In this document: positions 3,787 through 12,111 of the stretch, piece after piece
How positions within the stretch are numbered: the stretch's first letter is position 1
Layout: each line of letters starts with the position of its first letter
DNA from: a virus
Strand: one strand, 5' to 3'
Virus record (IMG/VR): IMGVR_UViG_3300025598_000127
Location: 1-28,700 of that record
Length of the DNA stretch: 28,700 nucleotides
The notes under the pieces: generated by a model
Databases searched by the model: none
What the model saw: the letters and a program-made list of their open reading frames with translations, nothing else
What the model was told of the DNA's origin: nothing
Translations under genes and position numbers: made by a program

Positions 3787-6056
3787 TTTAATTTAAACCT
3801 TTTCACTTTGATTTTGCGGCGTGGATGAATAGATTCCTCAAGGACGGCACGGCCGCTACGTAGCATATCCTCAAGGGTACGTTCGATATCTTCTTTTTTA
3901 AATGCTCTCAACTTGTTAACAATAACCCCAAATGTCTCGCCATCTTCGCGCAACAATAAACTTTCCAACTTACTAACAAGGGCAGTTTTGGGGGCATCTT
4001 TCACTCGATCATTACCAACAACAAGACGGGTTTTTTCTTCGGCATCTCGACGAACGAGGGCGTAAGCCCAACGAACATGTTCAACGGTACGGATCCCTTC
4101 CGGAACGGCTAAAATAAATGATATCTTGGCAATTAACTCTTTTGCGCGAAGAAAAAGTGATGACATGCCAGACTTTTCGGTGTGGTCTTCAGCGAGGCTG
4201 TGCATAATATCCATTGCGGTATCAAGCATTCGTTCAGCCTCTGGTGTTGTTGAAATCGGCGTTTTTGGTCCGTAGTTTTCTATGCGTGTCTTGGTGTGGT
4301 CAAAATTGCCTAACAAAAATAATTGCTGTAGGGCAATGGATAAATCGTCCGGCATAGGTCGTTTCCGGAATGGCTTCTTTTCTGTTGGCACATCATCTTT
4401 CTCTTCAAATATTAAAGCGCGGCCGAAAAACCCGTTAGCCGCAGTCTCTTGGGTAACCAAACCACTAAACGTGATGCCAGTAGTAAACCCTAAAAGAGAT
4501 AAGAAGGGCTGTCGTAAACCCGACTTTAATTGATTTAAAGACGACTCAAGTTCATCACGTTCGCGTTGAAGAGTGGGATTTGCGCCATCATCTAGTTTGC
4601 GATCGATTTGGGATATTTCTTTAAGAAGTATCGCACGAACTGATTCTCTGACGTCACCGGACAGGGGCATCCACCCGTTCGCCTTGGAATAGACGGACAT
4701 CAGGATACCGATAACGCCTTCCAAATAAGCCGCACCGCCACGCTTTTGAGCGTTTTTTACTTTATCCAGAAAAATACCAACTTCATCAATCTGATAGAAA
4801 GACGGCTGATGACGGGTCAGGTTGCGGACGACTTCCTGTTCGGATTTGATGGTGGAATAGACTGGTTCTTGTATCCCTGCGACTTGGTGAATTTCGAAGG
4901 CGGCTTGTTGGATTGATTCTTTACCCGTGCCGGACGCTGCAACGCAGAAGGCAAATACGTTAGAGGTTACATCACTGACGTCATCGGAGTAGCGCAAACC
5001 AATAATATTTCCAATGGAAACAAGAGCCGCGGCAACGGCAAGATTTTCTCGTTTATAGCGGCATTGATCATGGATCCACTCAGCGACAGTCCCGACAAAC
5101 CCAGGGGGGCGTTTAAGATCTACGTTGGAAATATCGATGTCGACAGAGTCTGTTAGAAAAACATGCGAATCTTCTGACATTTCATTTGGTTCAAACGTAA
5201 CGGGTTGGACCCATCCTGCGCTTTCGGCGTAATGGACAAGAGTTCCAAGCGTAACAGGGTTGACGGCTTTACCAAAAGAGTGCCAACGGCGCTCAAGGGC
5301 GTCACGGCCGGGGTATTTAGAACCTTTAGCAGACCATGCATCCCAAATATCAAACCCAGTCCCAAGCGAAGCATGATGAACGGCCATACCGCACCGTATC
5401 CAAGTCTCGTGGTCTATATCGAAACTGATATAAGTTAGCATATCTGCTAACTCGGAGTGGGATACGTCAACGGTTCCTGTATTGGTTTGGGCGCGGTAAC
5501 GATCTGGTTTGGATAAACCAAAAATAAGTTCATCAGGAGCAACGTCGATATCGGCCGGAGAACCGGATAAAGTAACATATCTGTTACCAGTTACATGTAA
5601 CGAGCCAGGGCCAACGACGAATCCAGAAGATTTAAAGTCGATACCAGGATAGTCTGGGTGATGCTGTACAAGGGCCAAACCTTCATCGCATTTAAAGTAA
5701 AGATGGCGGGAACCTCCACCTGATCCTGTCTGTACAATAAGTCCTGCACCAGCGATTGAAGGAACATCTTCTACAAGGCGCTCATATGATTCGACCCCAC
5801 CGTTGCGGGCATCAACGTCAATAACAAGTAGGCCGCGGACTAAAACGCCATAACCGGTTTCAAACTGCCCAACCTCTTCCATAACGGATAGCTGATCTTC
5901 GGACCAATGAGGGGTGTGTTGCCAATTCGATGCTACGGGATGTTTGCCTGGGGCATTACATTTAGGGTTTCCGCAACCGCAAGAACCGTTCTTACGAATC
6001 GGATGCAATCCAAAGACGCGATAACCCGCATCCCAAAAATCTCTGAAATTCGACAT
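3783..6056 (-). CDS. Primase-helicase: PrimPol plus PriCT and DUF3987-type helicase, 757 aa
   Basis: This protein would synthesise primers and unwind the replication fork. Residues 26-40 have a cysteine cluster (CGCGNPKC ... GKHP) typical of prim-pol N-termini. The archaeo-eukaryotic primase core shows motif I VIDVDAR (78-84), motif II GGSRHLYF (114-121) and motif III GIDFKSSG (138-145). Residues about 203-262 (WIRCGMAVHHA ... FDIWDAWSAKG) fit a PriCT-2 domain. From about 318 onward is a DUF3987-like ATPase with Walker A ASGTGKES (374-381) and Walker B YQIDEVGIF (421-429). Full length for this phage family. It is second in the leftward operon, 2 bases after the Cro-like gene. Confidence 0.92.
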   Translation of the reverse strand: MSNFRDFWDAGYRVFGLHPIRKNGSCGCGNPKCNAPGKHPVASNWQHTPHWSEDQLSVMEEVGQFETGYGVLVRGLLVIDVDARNGGVESYERLVEDVPSIAGAGLIVQTGSGGGSRHLYFKCDEGLALVQHHPDYPGIDFKSSGFVVGPGSLHVTGNRYVTLSGSPADIDVAPDELIFGLSKPDRYRAQTNTGTVDVSHSELADMLTYISFDIDHETWIRCGMAVHHASLGTGFDIWDAWSAKGSKYPGRDALERRWHSFGKAVNPVTLGTLVHYAESAGWVQPVTFEPNEMSEDSHVFLTDSVDIDISNVDLKRPPGFVGTVAEWIHDQCRYKRENLAVAAALVSIGNIIGLRYSDDVSDVTSNVFAFCVAASGTGKESIQQAAFEIHQVAGIQEPVYSTIKSEQEVVRNLTRHQPSFYQIDEVGIFLDKVKNAQKRGGAAYLEGVIGILMSVYSKANGWMPLSGDVRESVRAILLKEISQIDRKLDDGANPTLQRERDELESSLNQLKSGLRQPFLSLLGFTTGITFSGLVTQETAANGFFGRALIFEEKDDVPTEKKPFRKRPMPDDLSIALQQLFLLGNFDHTKTRIENYGPKTPISTTPEAERMLDTAMDIMHSLAEDHTEKSGMSSLFLRAKELIAKISFILAVPEGIRTVEHVRWAYALVRRDAEEKTRLVVGNDRVKDAPKTALVSKLESLLLREDGETFGVIVNKLRAFKKEDIERTLEDMLRSGRAVLEESIHPRRKIKVKRFKLK

Positions 6057-6058
6057 TG

Positions 6059-6250
6059 TTAGTCTTTCTGGCGAAAGAGATAATCTATCAGCCTATCAAG
6101 GGTGGCGAGGGTAGGGTTTACGTTTTTTCCAGACGCGATCGATCGTATCGTGTTTTCATGTAGACCAGTCTGTGCAGCCACCTTAGCAAAATTTCTATCC
6201 GCAAGGGCGCGACGTATACGCTCCATGGGCACAATATCGGTGTTTTCCAT
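6059..6250 (-). CDS. Cro/CI-type helix-turn-helix regulator, 63 aa
   Basis: It is a compact XRE-family fold: RNFAKVAAQTGLHENTIRSI forms the helix-turn-helix, followed by the typical GKNVNPTLATLDRLIDYL helices. At 63 residues it has only the DNA-binding unit, as in Cro proteins. It is the first gene leftward from the divergent control region 6251-6336 and probably binds operators there, controlling itself, the primase operon and the rightward replication operon. No partner CI-type repressor is visible in the window, so whether it marks a lysogenic switch is open. Confidence 0.88.
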   Translation of the reverse strand: MENTDIVPMERIRRALADRNFAKVAAQTGLHENTIRSIASGKNVNPTLATLDRLIDYLFRQKD

Positions 6251-6276
6251 TTTGTTGTCCTAATTCCGCATTACGC

Positions 6277-6311
6277 TGTTGACATTTCCACAATGAAATA
6301 TATTTTGTCAA
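6277..6311 (+). promoter_or_regulatory. Rightward promoter with overlapping inverted repeat in the divergent control region
   Basis: TTGACA (6279-6284) and TATTTT (6301-6306), 16 bases apart, form a sigma70-type promoter reading into the ATPase gene. The TTGACA also pairs with TGTCAA (6306-6311) as an inverted repeat that brackets the promoter, a plausible operator for the Cro-like protein encoded next door. TTGACA on the minus strand could serve leftward transcription, but no good matching -10 was found. Confidence 0.65.
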
Positions 6312-6336
6312 GTGTCGAAGCAAGAGGAGTAGCTCA

Positions 6337-7125
6337 ATGAGCGTTCTAAGTAGTATATCTAAACCCGCAGATCGTCCGATAATCGCAACAATTTTTGGCA
6401 ATGCCGGTATGGGCAAGACCACCCTCGCGGTGACTTTTCCTGATCCAATTGTGATTCGGGCGGAAGATGGCCTTCAGGCTATCCCAGCCAATATGAGACC
6501 AGATGCATTCCCGTTGTTAACGAATGTTGATGATTTATGGGATCAGTTAAAAGGTCTCATTAACGAGCCGCATGAATATAAAACGTTAATTGTAGATAGT
6601 GTCACAGCATTAGAGCGCATGTTCGCGCAGCACGTTGTCGACAATGACCCAAAAAAGCCAAAAGGTATTCAGCAAGCACTTGGTGGATATGGAGCAGGGC
6701 GTGATGCGGTTGCAGCTATGCATGCTCGTCTTAGAAAGGCGGCCGGTTTATTGGCAGATAAGCGTGGAATGCATACCGTGTTTATTGCTCATAGCGAAAT
6801 CGGAAACGAGAACCCACCGGATGATGAAGCATTTTCTAAATGGGGACTGCGCCTTCATATTAAATCTGAACCATCTTACGTTGATGATGTTGATTTGGTC
6901 GGGTATCTCAAGTTGGAAACCTTTACAACTGGTGAAGGCGACAAGAAGAAGGCCATTTCCGATGGCACCCGTGTGTTAATTTGCCATGCATCAGCGGCGA
7001 ATGTTTCCAAAAACAGGTTCGGTATTTCAGAGCAACTTCAGGTTGAGTTGGGCGTTAACCCATTAGTGGAATATGTTCCTGCATTGCGAGCAAATTTGAA
7101 TAAGAAGGAAAAAGCAAATGGATAA
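6337..7125 (+). CDS. RecA-like AAA ATPase (Sak4-type single-strand annealing ATPase), 262 aa
   Basis: Walker A is GNAGMGKTT (21-29) and Walker B is KTLIVDSVT (82-90). The layout fits the phage AAA_24/Sak4 group, which are short RecA-core ATPases that promote annealing or strand exchange together with a phage SSB. The HTVFIAHSE strand near residue 150 is the expected sensor strand. The gene is first in the rightward operon, with Shine-Dalgarno GAGGAG, and overlaps the SSB-like gene by 8 bases, fitting a shared role in recombination and replication. Confidence 0.88.
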   Translation: MSVLSSISKPADRPIIATIFGNAGMGKTTLAVTFPDPIVIRAEDGLQAIPANMRPDAFPLLTNVDDLWDQLKGLINEPHEYKTLIVDSVTALERMFAQHVVDNDPKKPKGIQQALGGYGAGRDAVAAMHARLRKAAGLLADKRGMHTVFIAHSEIGNENPPDDEAFSKWGLRLHIKSEPSYVDDVDLVGYLKLETFTTGEGDKKKAISDGTRVLICHASAANVSKNRFGISEQLQVELGVNPLVEYVPALRANLNKKEKANG

Positions 7126-7660
7126 TTTTTGGGGACTTTCAGACGGTGATGATATCACTAAAACTGGCGGTCAGTTTGAGGTGGGTGGGGGCGAAATTGA
7201 GCCTATTCCTAATGACACAACGTGCACAGCCATTATTGATGAAGCAAAGTGGGATCAAACGCGCAATGGCGAGAATTTAATTTCATTGCGTTGGGCAGTT
7301 GTGGCACCGACCGAATATAAGAATCGCAAGATTTTCCAGAAGCTTTGGGTTACTGATTCGGACCCACGCGCAAAGAACGCAAACGCAAAGCGTGATAAAG
7401 CCAAGCGTATGTTGGCGGCGATTGATACGAACGCAGGTGGCAAACTGTTAAAAAGCGGCAAGATGCCTACGGACGAATCAATGTCTTTATATCTCACCAA
7501 CACTCCTATGTTGATCAAGGTAAACACTTGGGAGATGGAGGGGGAAAACGGCGAAAAGATGCGCGGTAATTGGATTGCATCGGTGGCTCCAAAAGGAGGC
7601 GCTAAAGCCGCACCGAAACCTTCTACGCCAGCAGAAGTAGACGACGAGGTGCCGTTCTAG
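7118..7660 (+). CDS. Single-stranded DNA-binding protein (DUF669-like), 180 aa
   Basis: The body (residues about 20-150) is a beta-rich OB-like fold with LRWAVVAPTEYKNRKIFQKL and a helical insert KNANAKRDKAKRML, as in phage DUF669-type proteins. The C-terminus is a low-complexity linker (KGGAKAAPKPSTPAE) followed by DDEVPF, the acidic tip typical of SSB proteins that recruits partner enzymes. It overlaps the ATPase gene and precedes the exonuclease by one gene, forming an SSB, annealing-ATPase and exonuclease set. The family name is inferred from pattern; the SSB role is well supported by the tail. Confidence 0.83.
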   Translation: MDNFWGLSDGDDITKTGGQFEVGGGEIEPIPNDTTCTAIIDEAKWDQTRNGENLISLRWAVVAPTEYKNRKIFQKLWVTDSDPRAKNANAKRDKAKRMLAAIDTNAGGKLLKSGKMPTDESMSLYLTNTPMLIKVNTWEMEGENGEKMRGNWIASVAPKGGAKAAPKPSTPAEVDDEVPF

Positions 7661-7680
7661 AGGGGGAACGGTACTACGTG

Positions 7681-7726
7681 GGGAGGGCGGTTGTTTTCGC
7701 CTCGGTTTGGACCGTCCTCCCTTTTT
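7681..7726 (+). terminator. Intrinsic terminator or attenuator inside the replication operon
   Basis: An 11-bp stem (GGGAGGGCGGT / ACCGTCCTCCC, one G-U pair) with a 19-base loop is followed by five U residues. It lies between the SSB-like gene and the next gene on the same strand, with no obvious new promoter after it, so it probably lowers transcription of the downstream recombination genes rather than ending the operon. Confidence 0.85.
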
Positions 7727-7750
7727 AAAATGAAGATTTAGGAGATTTAG

Positions 7751-8128
7751 ATGCAAGATTTATTATATGTAGAAGCCACCATCACACTGAATGATATCAT
7801 ACACGAATACATGAAAGAGTTTGGGTTGTTGCCGAAAGTTCGAGAAGTTGGAGTTCCAGCTAGTCGGGCAGAAAAGCGCGGCGAAGAGTTAATGAAAGTA
7901 TCTTATATAGATGAACCTAACCTTGATTCCGTTATTAAAGCTTGCCGCAAAACGGTAAGTAAACTTGAAGATTTTGAGAATGAAATCGTCACGAGTGATT
8001 TAAGTGAACAAAGGGAACGTCGGCGCAAAATAGAACAGATTATTTCTATCATGCATATTAGTCGGACGTTTCCAGAAAAAGCGATCAAACGATTAAAAGG
8101 GCTGCGGCCCAAAATGGAGAAGGCATAA
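7751..8128 (+). CDS. Hypothetical phage protein, 125 aa, upstream of the exonuclease
   Basis: No family is recognised. The protein is mostly helical and charged, with a VPASRAEKRGEELMK segment (about 35-50) and a C-terminal basic region SRTFPEKAIKRLKGLRPKM. It starts behind GGAGAT, and its stop overlaps the start of the YqaJ exonuclease gene, so the two are translated together. A role in recombination, for example as an exonuclease partner, is suggested only by position. Confidence 0.75.
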   Translation: MQDLLYVEATITLNDIIHEYMKEFGLLPKVREVGVPASRAEKRGEELMKVSYIDEPNLDSVIKACRKTVSKLEDFENEIVTSDLSEQRERRRKIEQIISIMHISRTFPEKAIKRLKGLRPKMEKA

Positions 8129-9003
8129 TGGAACAGCGTAGTGAAGAATGGTTTGCCGCAAGACGAGGCCGCGTAACAGGATCCGCCGTAGGCGCTATTC
8201 TTGGATTGTCTCCGTATATGTCCGCAGATGACGTATTGCGCCGTATGGTACGCGAAAAGTTTAATGCGCCATCTGAGTTCGTGGGCAACGTAGCTACAGA
8301 ATGGGGTATCGCCAATGAGCCTGGGGCCATTAAAGAATACGAAATGGAAACGGGGATTACGGTAAAGCCGGCAGGATTTTATACGCACCAAGAATGGTTA
8401 GGAGCGTCACCCGATGGTTTGGTTGGCGAAGAGGGTCTGATTGAAGTTAAGTGTCCCTACAGCCTACGCCATGAAAAAGCGCCCGTGCCGTTCAAGCCAT
8501 TGGCGATGCAGATGCATTACTATGCTCAAATACAGATCCAATTGTTTATTACGGGGCGGCCGTGGTGCCATTTTTATCAGTGGACGCCGGCAGAGTCTCG
8601 GAATGAGATTGTTGCGTATGATAATCATTGGATTGAATCCAATATGCCAACGCTTCTCGCGTTTTATCAACGGTATATTGTTGAAACTACCCATCCTATG
8701 TTGGCCGAACGGCATTTAAAGCCACGGAAACAAGAAAACGATAAGCCAGAGTTGCGCCAATTGGCTGCTGAATATTTTGATGTAGTCGCGGATATAAAAG
8801 CGGCTGAAGAACGCAAGGCGGAATTGTTAGACAAGATCGTTTTAGGTGCTGGCGGTGAGCCTTGTTATATTGCAGGGCATACACTGACTAGGGTCGATCG
8901 CGAAGGATCTATCAGTTATTCTAAAGTTGTTAAAGAACATATTCCGCATGTTGATCTTGAGCCTTACCGCGGCAAGCCAACCAGTTATTGGACGTTTAAA
9001 TAA
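8128..9003 (+). CDS. YqaJ-type viral recombinase, lambda-exonuclease fold, 291 aa
   Basis: This is a 5'-3' double-strand DNA exonuclease that would produce single strands for annealing. The N-terminal QRSEEWFAARRGRVTGS is the family signature. Catalytic residues are visible: Glu64 in EWGIANEP, Asp96 in GASPDGLVG, and Glu106 with Lys108 in LIEVKCP, followed by the Gln-containing helix YYAQIQIQ (131-138). Length is normal. Neighbours on both sides overlap it by a base or a few, and the SSB and annealing ATPase lie upstream. Confidence 0.95.
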   Translation: MEQRSEEWFAARRGRVTGSAVGAILGLSPYMSADDVLRRMVREKFNAPSEFVGNVATEWGIANEPGAIKEYEMETGITVKPAGFYTHQEWLGASPDGLVGEEGLIEVKCPYSLRHEKAPVPFKPLAMQMHYYAQIQIQLFITGRPWCHFYQWTPAESRNEIVAYDNHWIESNMPTLLAFYQRYIVETTHPMLAERHLKPRKQENDKPELRQLAAEYFDVVADIKAAEERKAELLDKIVLGAGGEPCYIAGHTLTRVDREGSISYSKVVKEHIPHVDLEPYRGKPTSYWTFK

Positions 9004-9527
9004 TGGGAAAGCGGTCGGAGTTTGAACGCAATCCAATGGATTACTACCCGACACCTAAAGAGGCGGTAATACCGCTTCTTAAAAATCTTCCCGAATGCGT
9101 GTGGTTTTGTGAACCGTGTGCTGGAGCTGGCGTTTTATCAGCTCATTTAGAAGCGGCCGGTCATTTGTGTGTTGAGGCTTATGATGCGGAGCCACAAGCA
9201 GATTGGATAGGACGTAAAGATGCGTCATTTCTTGCGGAAGAAGACGTCCAAGGTTGTAGATATATCATTACGAACCCGCCTTGGGAGCGTGTGGTACTGC
9301 ATCAGATCATCGAAAGGTGCGCGGCTTTGCGACCGACATGGTTGTTGTTTGACGCGGACTGGATGCATACAAGGCAGTCAATACCGTACATGTTAATGTG
9401 TGAGATGATCGTATCCATTGGTCGGGTCAAGTGGATTGCCGACAGTGAAGGCGCAGGGAAAGATAATTGCTGCTGGTACAAGTTTGATCGGCGCAATAAA
9501 AAACCGACAGTATTTGTAGGACGTTAA
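9003..9527 (+). CDS. Small DNA amino-methyltransferase-like protein, 174 aa
   Basis: A class I SAM-dependent methyltransferase core is seen: motif I EPCAGAGVLS (37-46), an acidic second strand AYDAEP (59-64), and catalytic motif IV TNPPWE (90-95), as in N6-adenine or N4-cytosine methyltransferases. The N-terminus DYYPTPKEA is typical of small phage versions. At 174 residues there is no room for a separate target-recognition domain, so specificity may be low or the substrate unusual. It sits between the exonuclease and the helicase, with start/stop overlap at both ends. Confidence 0.82.
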   Translation: MGKRSEFERNPMDYYPTPKEAVIPLLKNLPECVWFCEPCAGAGVLSAHLEAAGHLCVEAYDAEPQADWIGRKDASFLAEEDVQGCRYIITNPPWERVVLHQIIERCAALRPTWLLFDADWMHTRQSIPYMLMCEMIVSIGRVKWIADSEGAGKDNCCWYKFDRRNKKPTVFVGR

Positions 9528-11309
9528 ATGTTAAGACCATATCAACAGGCGGCGCACGACGCGATTGTGCAATGGATCCGCATATCTAAAACAGCGTGTA
9601 TGATTGAGGCCGCCACGGGTGCGGGTAAAAGTCATATCATTGCGGAACTGGCACAGACGGTCCATGAGGTGTCAAAGGGTAAGCACGTCTTGTGCCTTGC
9701 ACCTAGCGCAGAGCTAGTGATCCAGAATAGTGAAAAATATGGAGCTACGGGGAACCCTTACTCATTGTTCTCCGCCAGTGCGGGAAAGATATCGCTACGC
9801 CATCCGGTAGTTTTTGGTACGCCGTTGACAGTTGCCAATCGGATCAAGAAGTTCGGTTCTAAGTTTGCCATGGTTGTGATTGATGAGTGCCATGGGATTA
9901 CGCCTACGGTTAAAAGCATTGTTGATGCCATGAAGGAGCAGAACCCGCTATTGCGCGTGGTGGGTATGACAGCAACTCCTTATCGGTTTGGTACAGGGTA
10001 CATTTTTAATCAATGGCCAGATGGCACACCTGTAGCCGAACGAGAAAAGAAAGATCCTTATTTCGCGGCATGCGTGTATCGGATTACGGCTCGGGAGTTG
10101 ATTGATCAGGGTTTCTTGACACCACCAACGGTAGGGTCAATTAGAGCCGAATCATACCATACGCTTGCCATGGAATTAAATAGCAGGGGCCAGTTTGACG
10201 CGGCCGACGTTGATAAGGCGTTTATTGGTCAGGGCCGTAAAACAGCGGCCATTATAGCGGATGTGGTGGCGCAGTCTCGTGATCGGCAGGGAGTTATGAT
10301 CTTTGCCGCAACAGTGCAGCACGCTAAGGAATGTTTAGAAAGTCTTCCGCCTGGGCTATCGGCAATCGTAACCGGAGAAACGCCGCGGGAAGAAAGAAGC
10401 GATATTATTTCAAGGTTTAAAGCTCGGGAAATTAAATACATCGTGAACGTGTCAGTTTTGACAACAGGGTTTGATGCACCGCACGTTGACGTAATAGCAA
10501 TGCTCAGAGCGACCGAATCAGTGGGGTTGTTGCAACAGATCATTGGTCGTGGGTTGCGTAAGAGCGAAGGTAAGGATGATTGCCTTTTGCTAGATTATGC
10601 CGAGAACGTAGAGCGCCACTGCCCAGACGGGGATGTGTTTGACCCGCGCATTAAGTTGTCGGGCCACCAATCCGAAGGGGTTACCGTTAAATGCACTTGC
10701 CCATCGTGCGGCAGATTAAATGAGTTTAAAGCACGGGTAAACGATGATGGTTATAATATTGATGAGGAAGGTTACTTCTGCGATTTAGATTTTAACCGTA
10801 TTCCATCGGAATTTGGAGACATACCGGCGCATCATGGCCGTCGCTGTGGGGCTACCTTACAAGTAAAAGGTGGAGATTTAGAACGGTGTAGCTATCGTTG
10901 GACGTTTAAAGAGTGCCCACATTGTAATGCCGAAAATGATATAGCGGCACGGTATTGCGTGGAATGTAAGGGTGAAATTGTTGACCCGAATGAAAAGCTT
11001 AGGATCGAATTTAAGGCCATGAAGGCCGACCCTACGAGACGCCAGACGGATGAGGTTATGGCATGGGTTGCAAAGCCCACGATGAGCCGCGCAGGGCGTC
11101 CTATGATTAAGGTGGATGTTACCACGCCGTATCGATCGTTTGCTTTCTGGGTTCCGCAAGAACCTAATTGGGATAAGGGGAAACAGGAAAAAGGACTATA
11201 TGATAGTCTAAAAGGTCACGAGCCAACTACCATAACTTATCAGAAGGATGCGAACGGCTGGTACAAGGTCTTCGCTTACAATAGGAAAGCCGATGAAATT
11301 CCCGGATGA
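9528..11309 (+). CDS. SF2 DEAD/DEAH-type helicase with C-terminal zinc ribbons, 593 aa
   Basis: It has motif Q/Ia LRPYQQAAHDAI, Walker A ATGAGKSH (29-36), DECH (119-122), TATP (148-151), motif V TGFDAPHVD, and motif VI QIIGRGLRKS (337-346). The layout matches RecG/UvsW/type III Res-like phage helicases that remodel forks or recombination intermediates. The C-terminal part has cysteine pairs at 389/391/394, 440, 454, 463/466 and 477/480, consistent with two zinc ribbons for DNA contact. Its 3' end overlaps the VRR-NUC gene. Confidence 0.93.
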   Translation: MLRPYQQAAHDAIVQWIRISKTACMIEAATGAGKSHIIAELAQTVHEVSKGKHVLCLAPSAELVIQNSEKYGATGNPYSLFSASAGKISLRHPVVFGTPLTVANRIKKFGSKFAMVVIDECHGITPTVKSIVDAMKEQNPLLRVVGMTATPYRFGTGYIFNQWPDGTPVAEREKKDPYFAACVYRITARELIDQGFLTPPTVGSIRAESYHTLAMELNSRGQFDAADVDKAFIGQGRKTAAIIADVVAQSRDRQGVMIFAATVQHAKECLESLPPGLSAIVTGETPREERSDIISRFKAREIKYIVNVSVLTTGFDAPHVDVIAMLRATESVGLLQQIIGRGLRKSEGKDDCLLLDYAENVERHCPDGDVFDPRIKLSGHQSEGVTVKCTCPSCGRLNEFKARVNDDGYNIDEEGYFCDLDFNRIPSEFGDIPAHHGRRCGATLQVKGGDLERCSYRWTFKECPHCNAENDIAARYCVECKGEIVDPNEKLRIEFKAMKADPTRRQTDEVMAWVAKPTMSRAGRPMIKVDVTTPYRSFAFWVPQEPNWDKGKQEKGLYDSLKGHEPTTITYQKDANGWYKVFAYNRKADEIPG

Positions 11310-11718
11310 TATAGCGATTTACGGAAACGTGGATTATCGGGGCGATTGCCCACCAGAAGCCATTGAACAAGTTACATTTTTTAACCGAATCAGGATGCGT
11401 TATCCCGATACATGGGGACGGATTGCGGTTCACCCAAGAAATGAAGGAGCTCGAGGATATCGGCAAGTTGCAAAAGAAAAGGCAGAGGGCATGACGCCTG
11501 GCGCGGCAGACGTTATTATTCCGGGAAACCCAACATTTATTTGCGAGATTAAACGGCGGGATCATACTAAATCAAAATGGCAGCCAAATCAGTTGGAGTA
11601 TTTAAATGTCGCGCAAGAAGCGGGAGCGTTCGTCTGCGTCGCCCTCGGGGCAGATGCGGCTATTCACGCCTTCGAAGACTATTTGGAAGACAGGTCAGAT
11701 GCCAAGCCAATTGATTGA
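11293..11718 (+). CDS. VRR-NUC domain nuclease, 141 aa
   Basis: The core of the VRR-NUC (PD-(D/E)XK) fold is present: Glu25-Gln26 at the start of helix one, GMTPGAADVIIPG (Asp73), FICEIKRRD (Glu85, Lys87) and the QPNQLEYL helix (Gln97, Gln100). Stand-alone phage VRR-NUC proteins often accompany SF2 helicases and may cut branched DNA. The start at 11293 (AGGAAAG, spacing 3) gives the usual family length; a frame extension back to 11248 is coding for the helicase in another frame and is discounted. Confidence 0.9.
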   Translation: MKFPDDIAIYGNVDYRGDCPPEAIEQVTFFNRIRMRYPDTWGRIAVHPRNEGARGYRQVAKEKAEGMTPGAADVIIPGNPTFICEIKRRDHTKSKWQPNQLEYLNVAQEAGAFVCVALGADAAIHAFEDYLEDRSDAKPID

Positions 11719-11926
11719 TGATGTAATGAGCGGTAAGACAAAATTAACTGACCAGTCTGGTCCGATTCAGTCAGCTTGTTCGCTATATATATACCAAGAT
11801 GCTTATAAGATTTTAAAGTTACCCACGAAAGAAGAGCGGCGATTGGCGTTGGATAGGGTTCCAGAATTATTGCGGCCACACATTGAAGAGGAAGTAAAAA
11901 GGTTATGGTTAATTGGCAGGAAATAG
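11699..11926 (+). CDS. Hypothetical phage protein, 75 aa
   Basis: The start at 11699 overlaps the end of the nuclease gene by 20 bases; longer frames start inside the nuclease gene without a ribosome binding site. The C-terminal half reads KEERRLALDRVPELLRPHIEEEVKRLW, a pattern (R..ALDR.P..LR..VE..V..LW) that recurs in small phage proteins next to replication genes. It may be a helical adaptor for the replication module. Function is unknown and the family resemblance is from memory. Confidence 0.7.
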   Translation: MPSQLIDDVMSGKTKLTDQSGPIQSACSLYIYQDAYKILKLPTKEERRLALDRVPELLRPHIEEEVKRLWLIGRK

Positions 11927-12111
11927 CGGAATGGGTGGCTCTTTTATGGGGTCTTTTAATAATGAGCGTCATTATAGTTTTTATTATTGAAGGGCACATT
12001 CAAAATGAAAAGTTCAAAAATTTATTACAAAGGAAAATTAATCGTTTCCTACATTGTGAAGTTGAGTATGCCGTATGGCGGAACCGTAAGAAGAAGGCCG
12101 AAACTCCATGA
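11905..12111 (+). CDS. Small single-span membrane protein, 68 aa
   Basis: Residues 10-30 (WVALLWGLLIMSVIIVFIIE) form one membrane span; the C-terminal part is very basic (NRFLHCEVEYAVWRNRKKKAE), so the tail is probably cytoplasmic. The start overlaps the previous gene by 22 bases and follows AAAAAGG. It occurs in the replication operon, not the lysis region, so a membrane-associated early role is more likely than lysis. No family is recognised. Confidence 0.68.
   Translation: MVNWQEIAEWVALLWGLLIMSVIIVFIIEGHIQNEKFKNLLQRKINRFLHCEVEYAVWRNRKKKAETP

Noticed and set aside
6251-6336. Lysogeny switch with CI/Cro and integrase
   Set aside because: Only one small Cro-like protein and a divergent promoter are visible; there is no CI-sized repressor, integrase or attachment site, so lysogeny cannot be claimed.
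7903-8391. Minus-strand frame of 162 codons opposite the exonuclease gene
   Set aside because: It is antisense to two well-supported genes (7751-8128 and the YqaJ exonuclease) and shows no domain or ribosome binding site.
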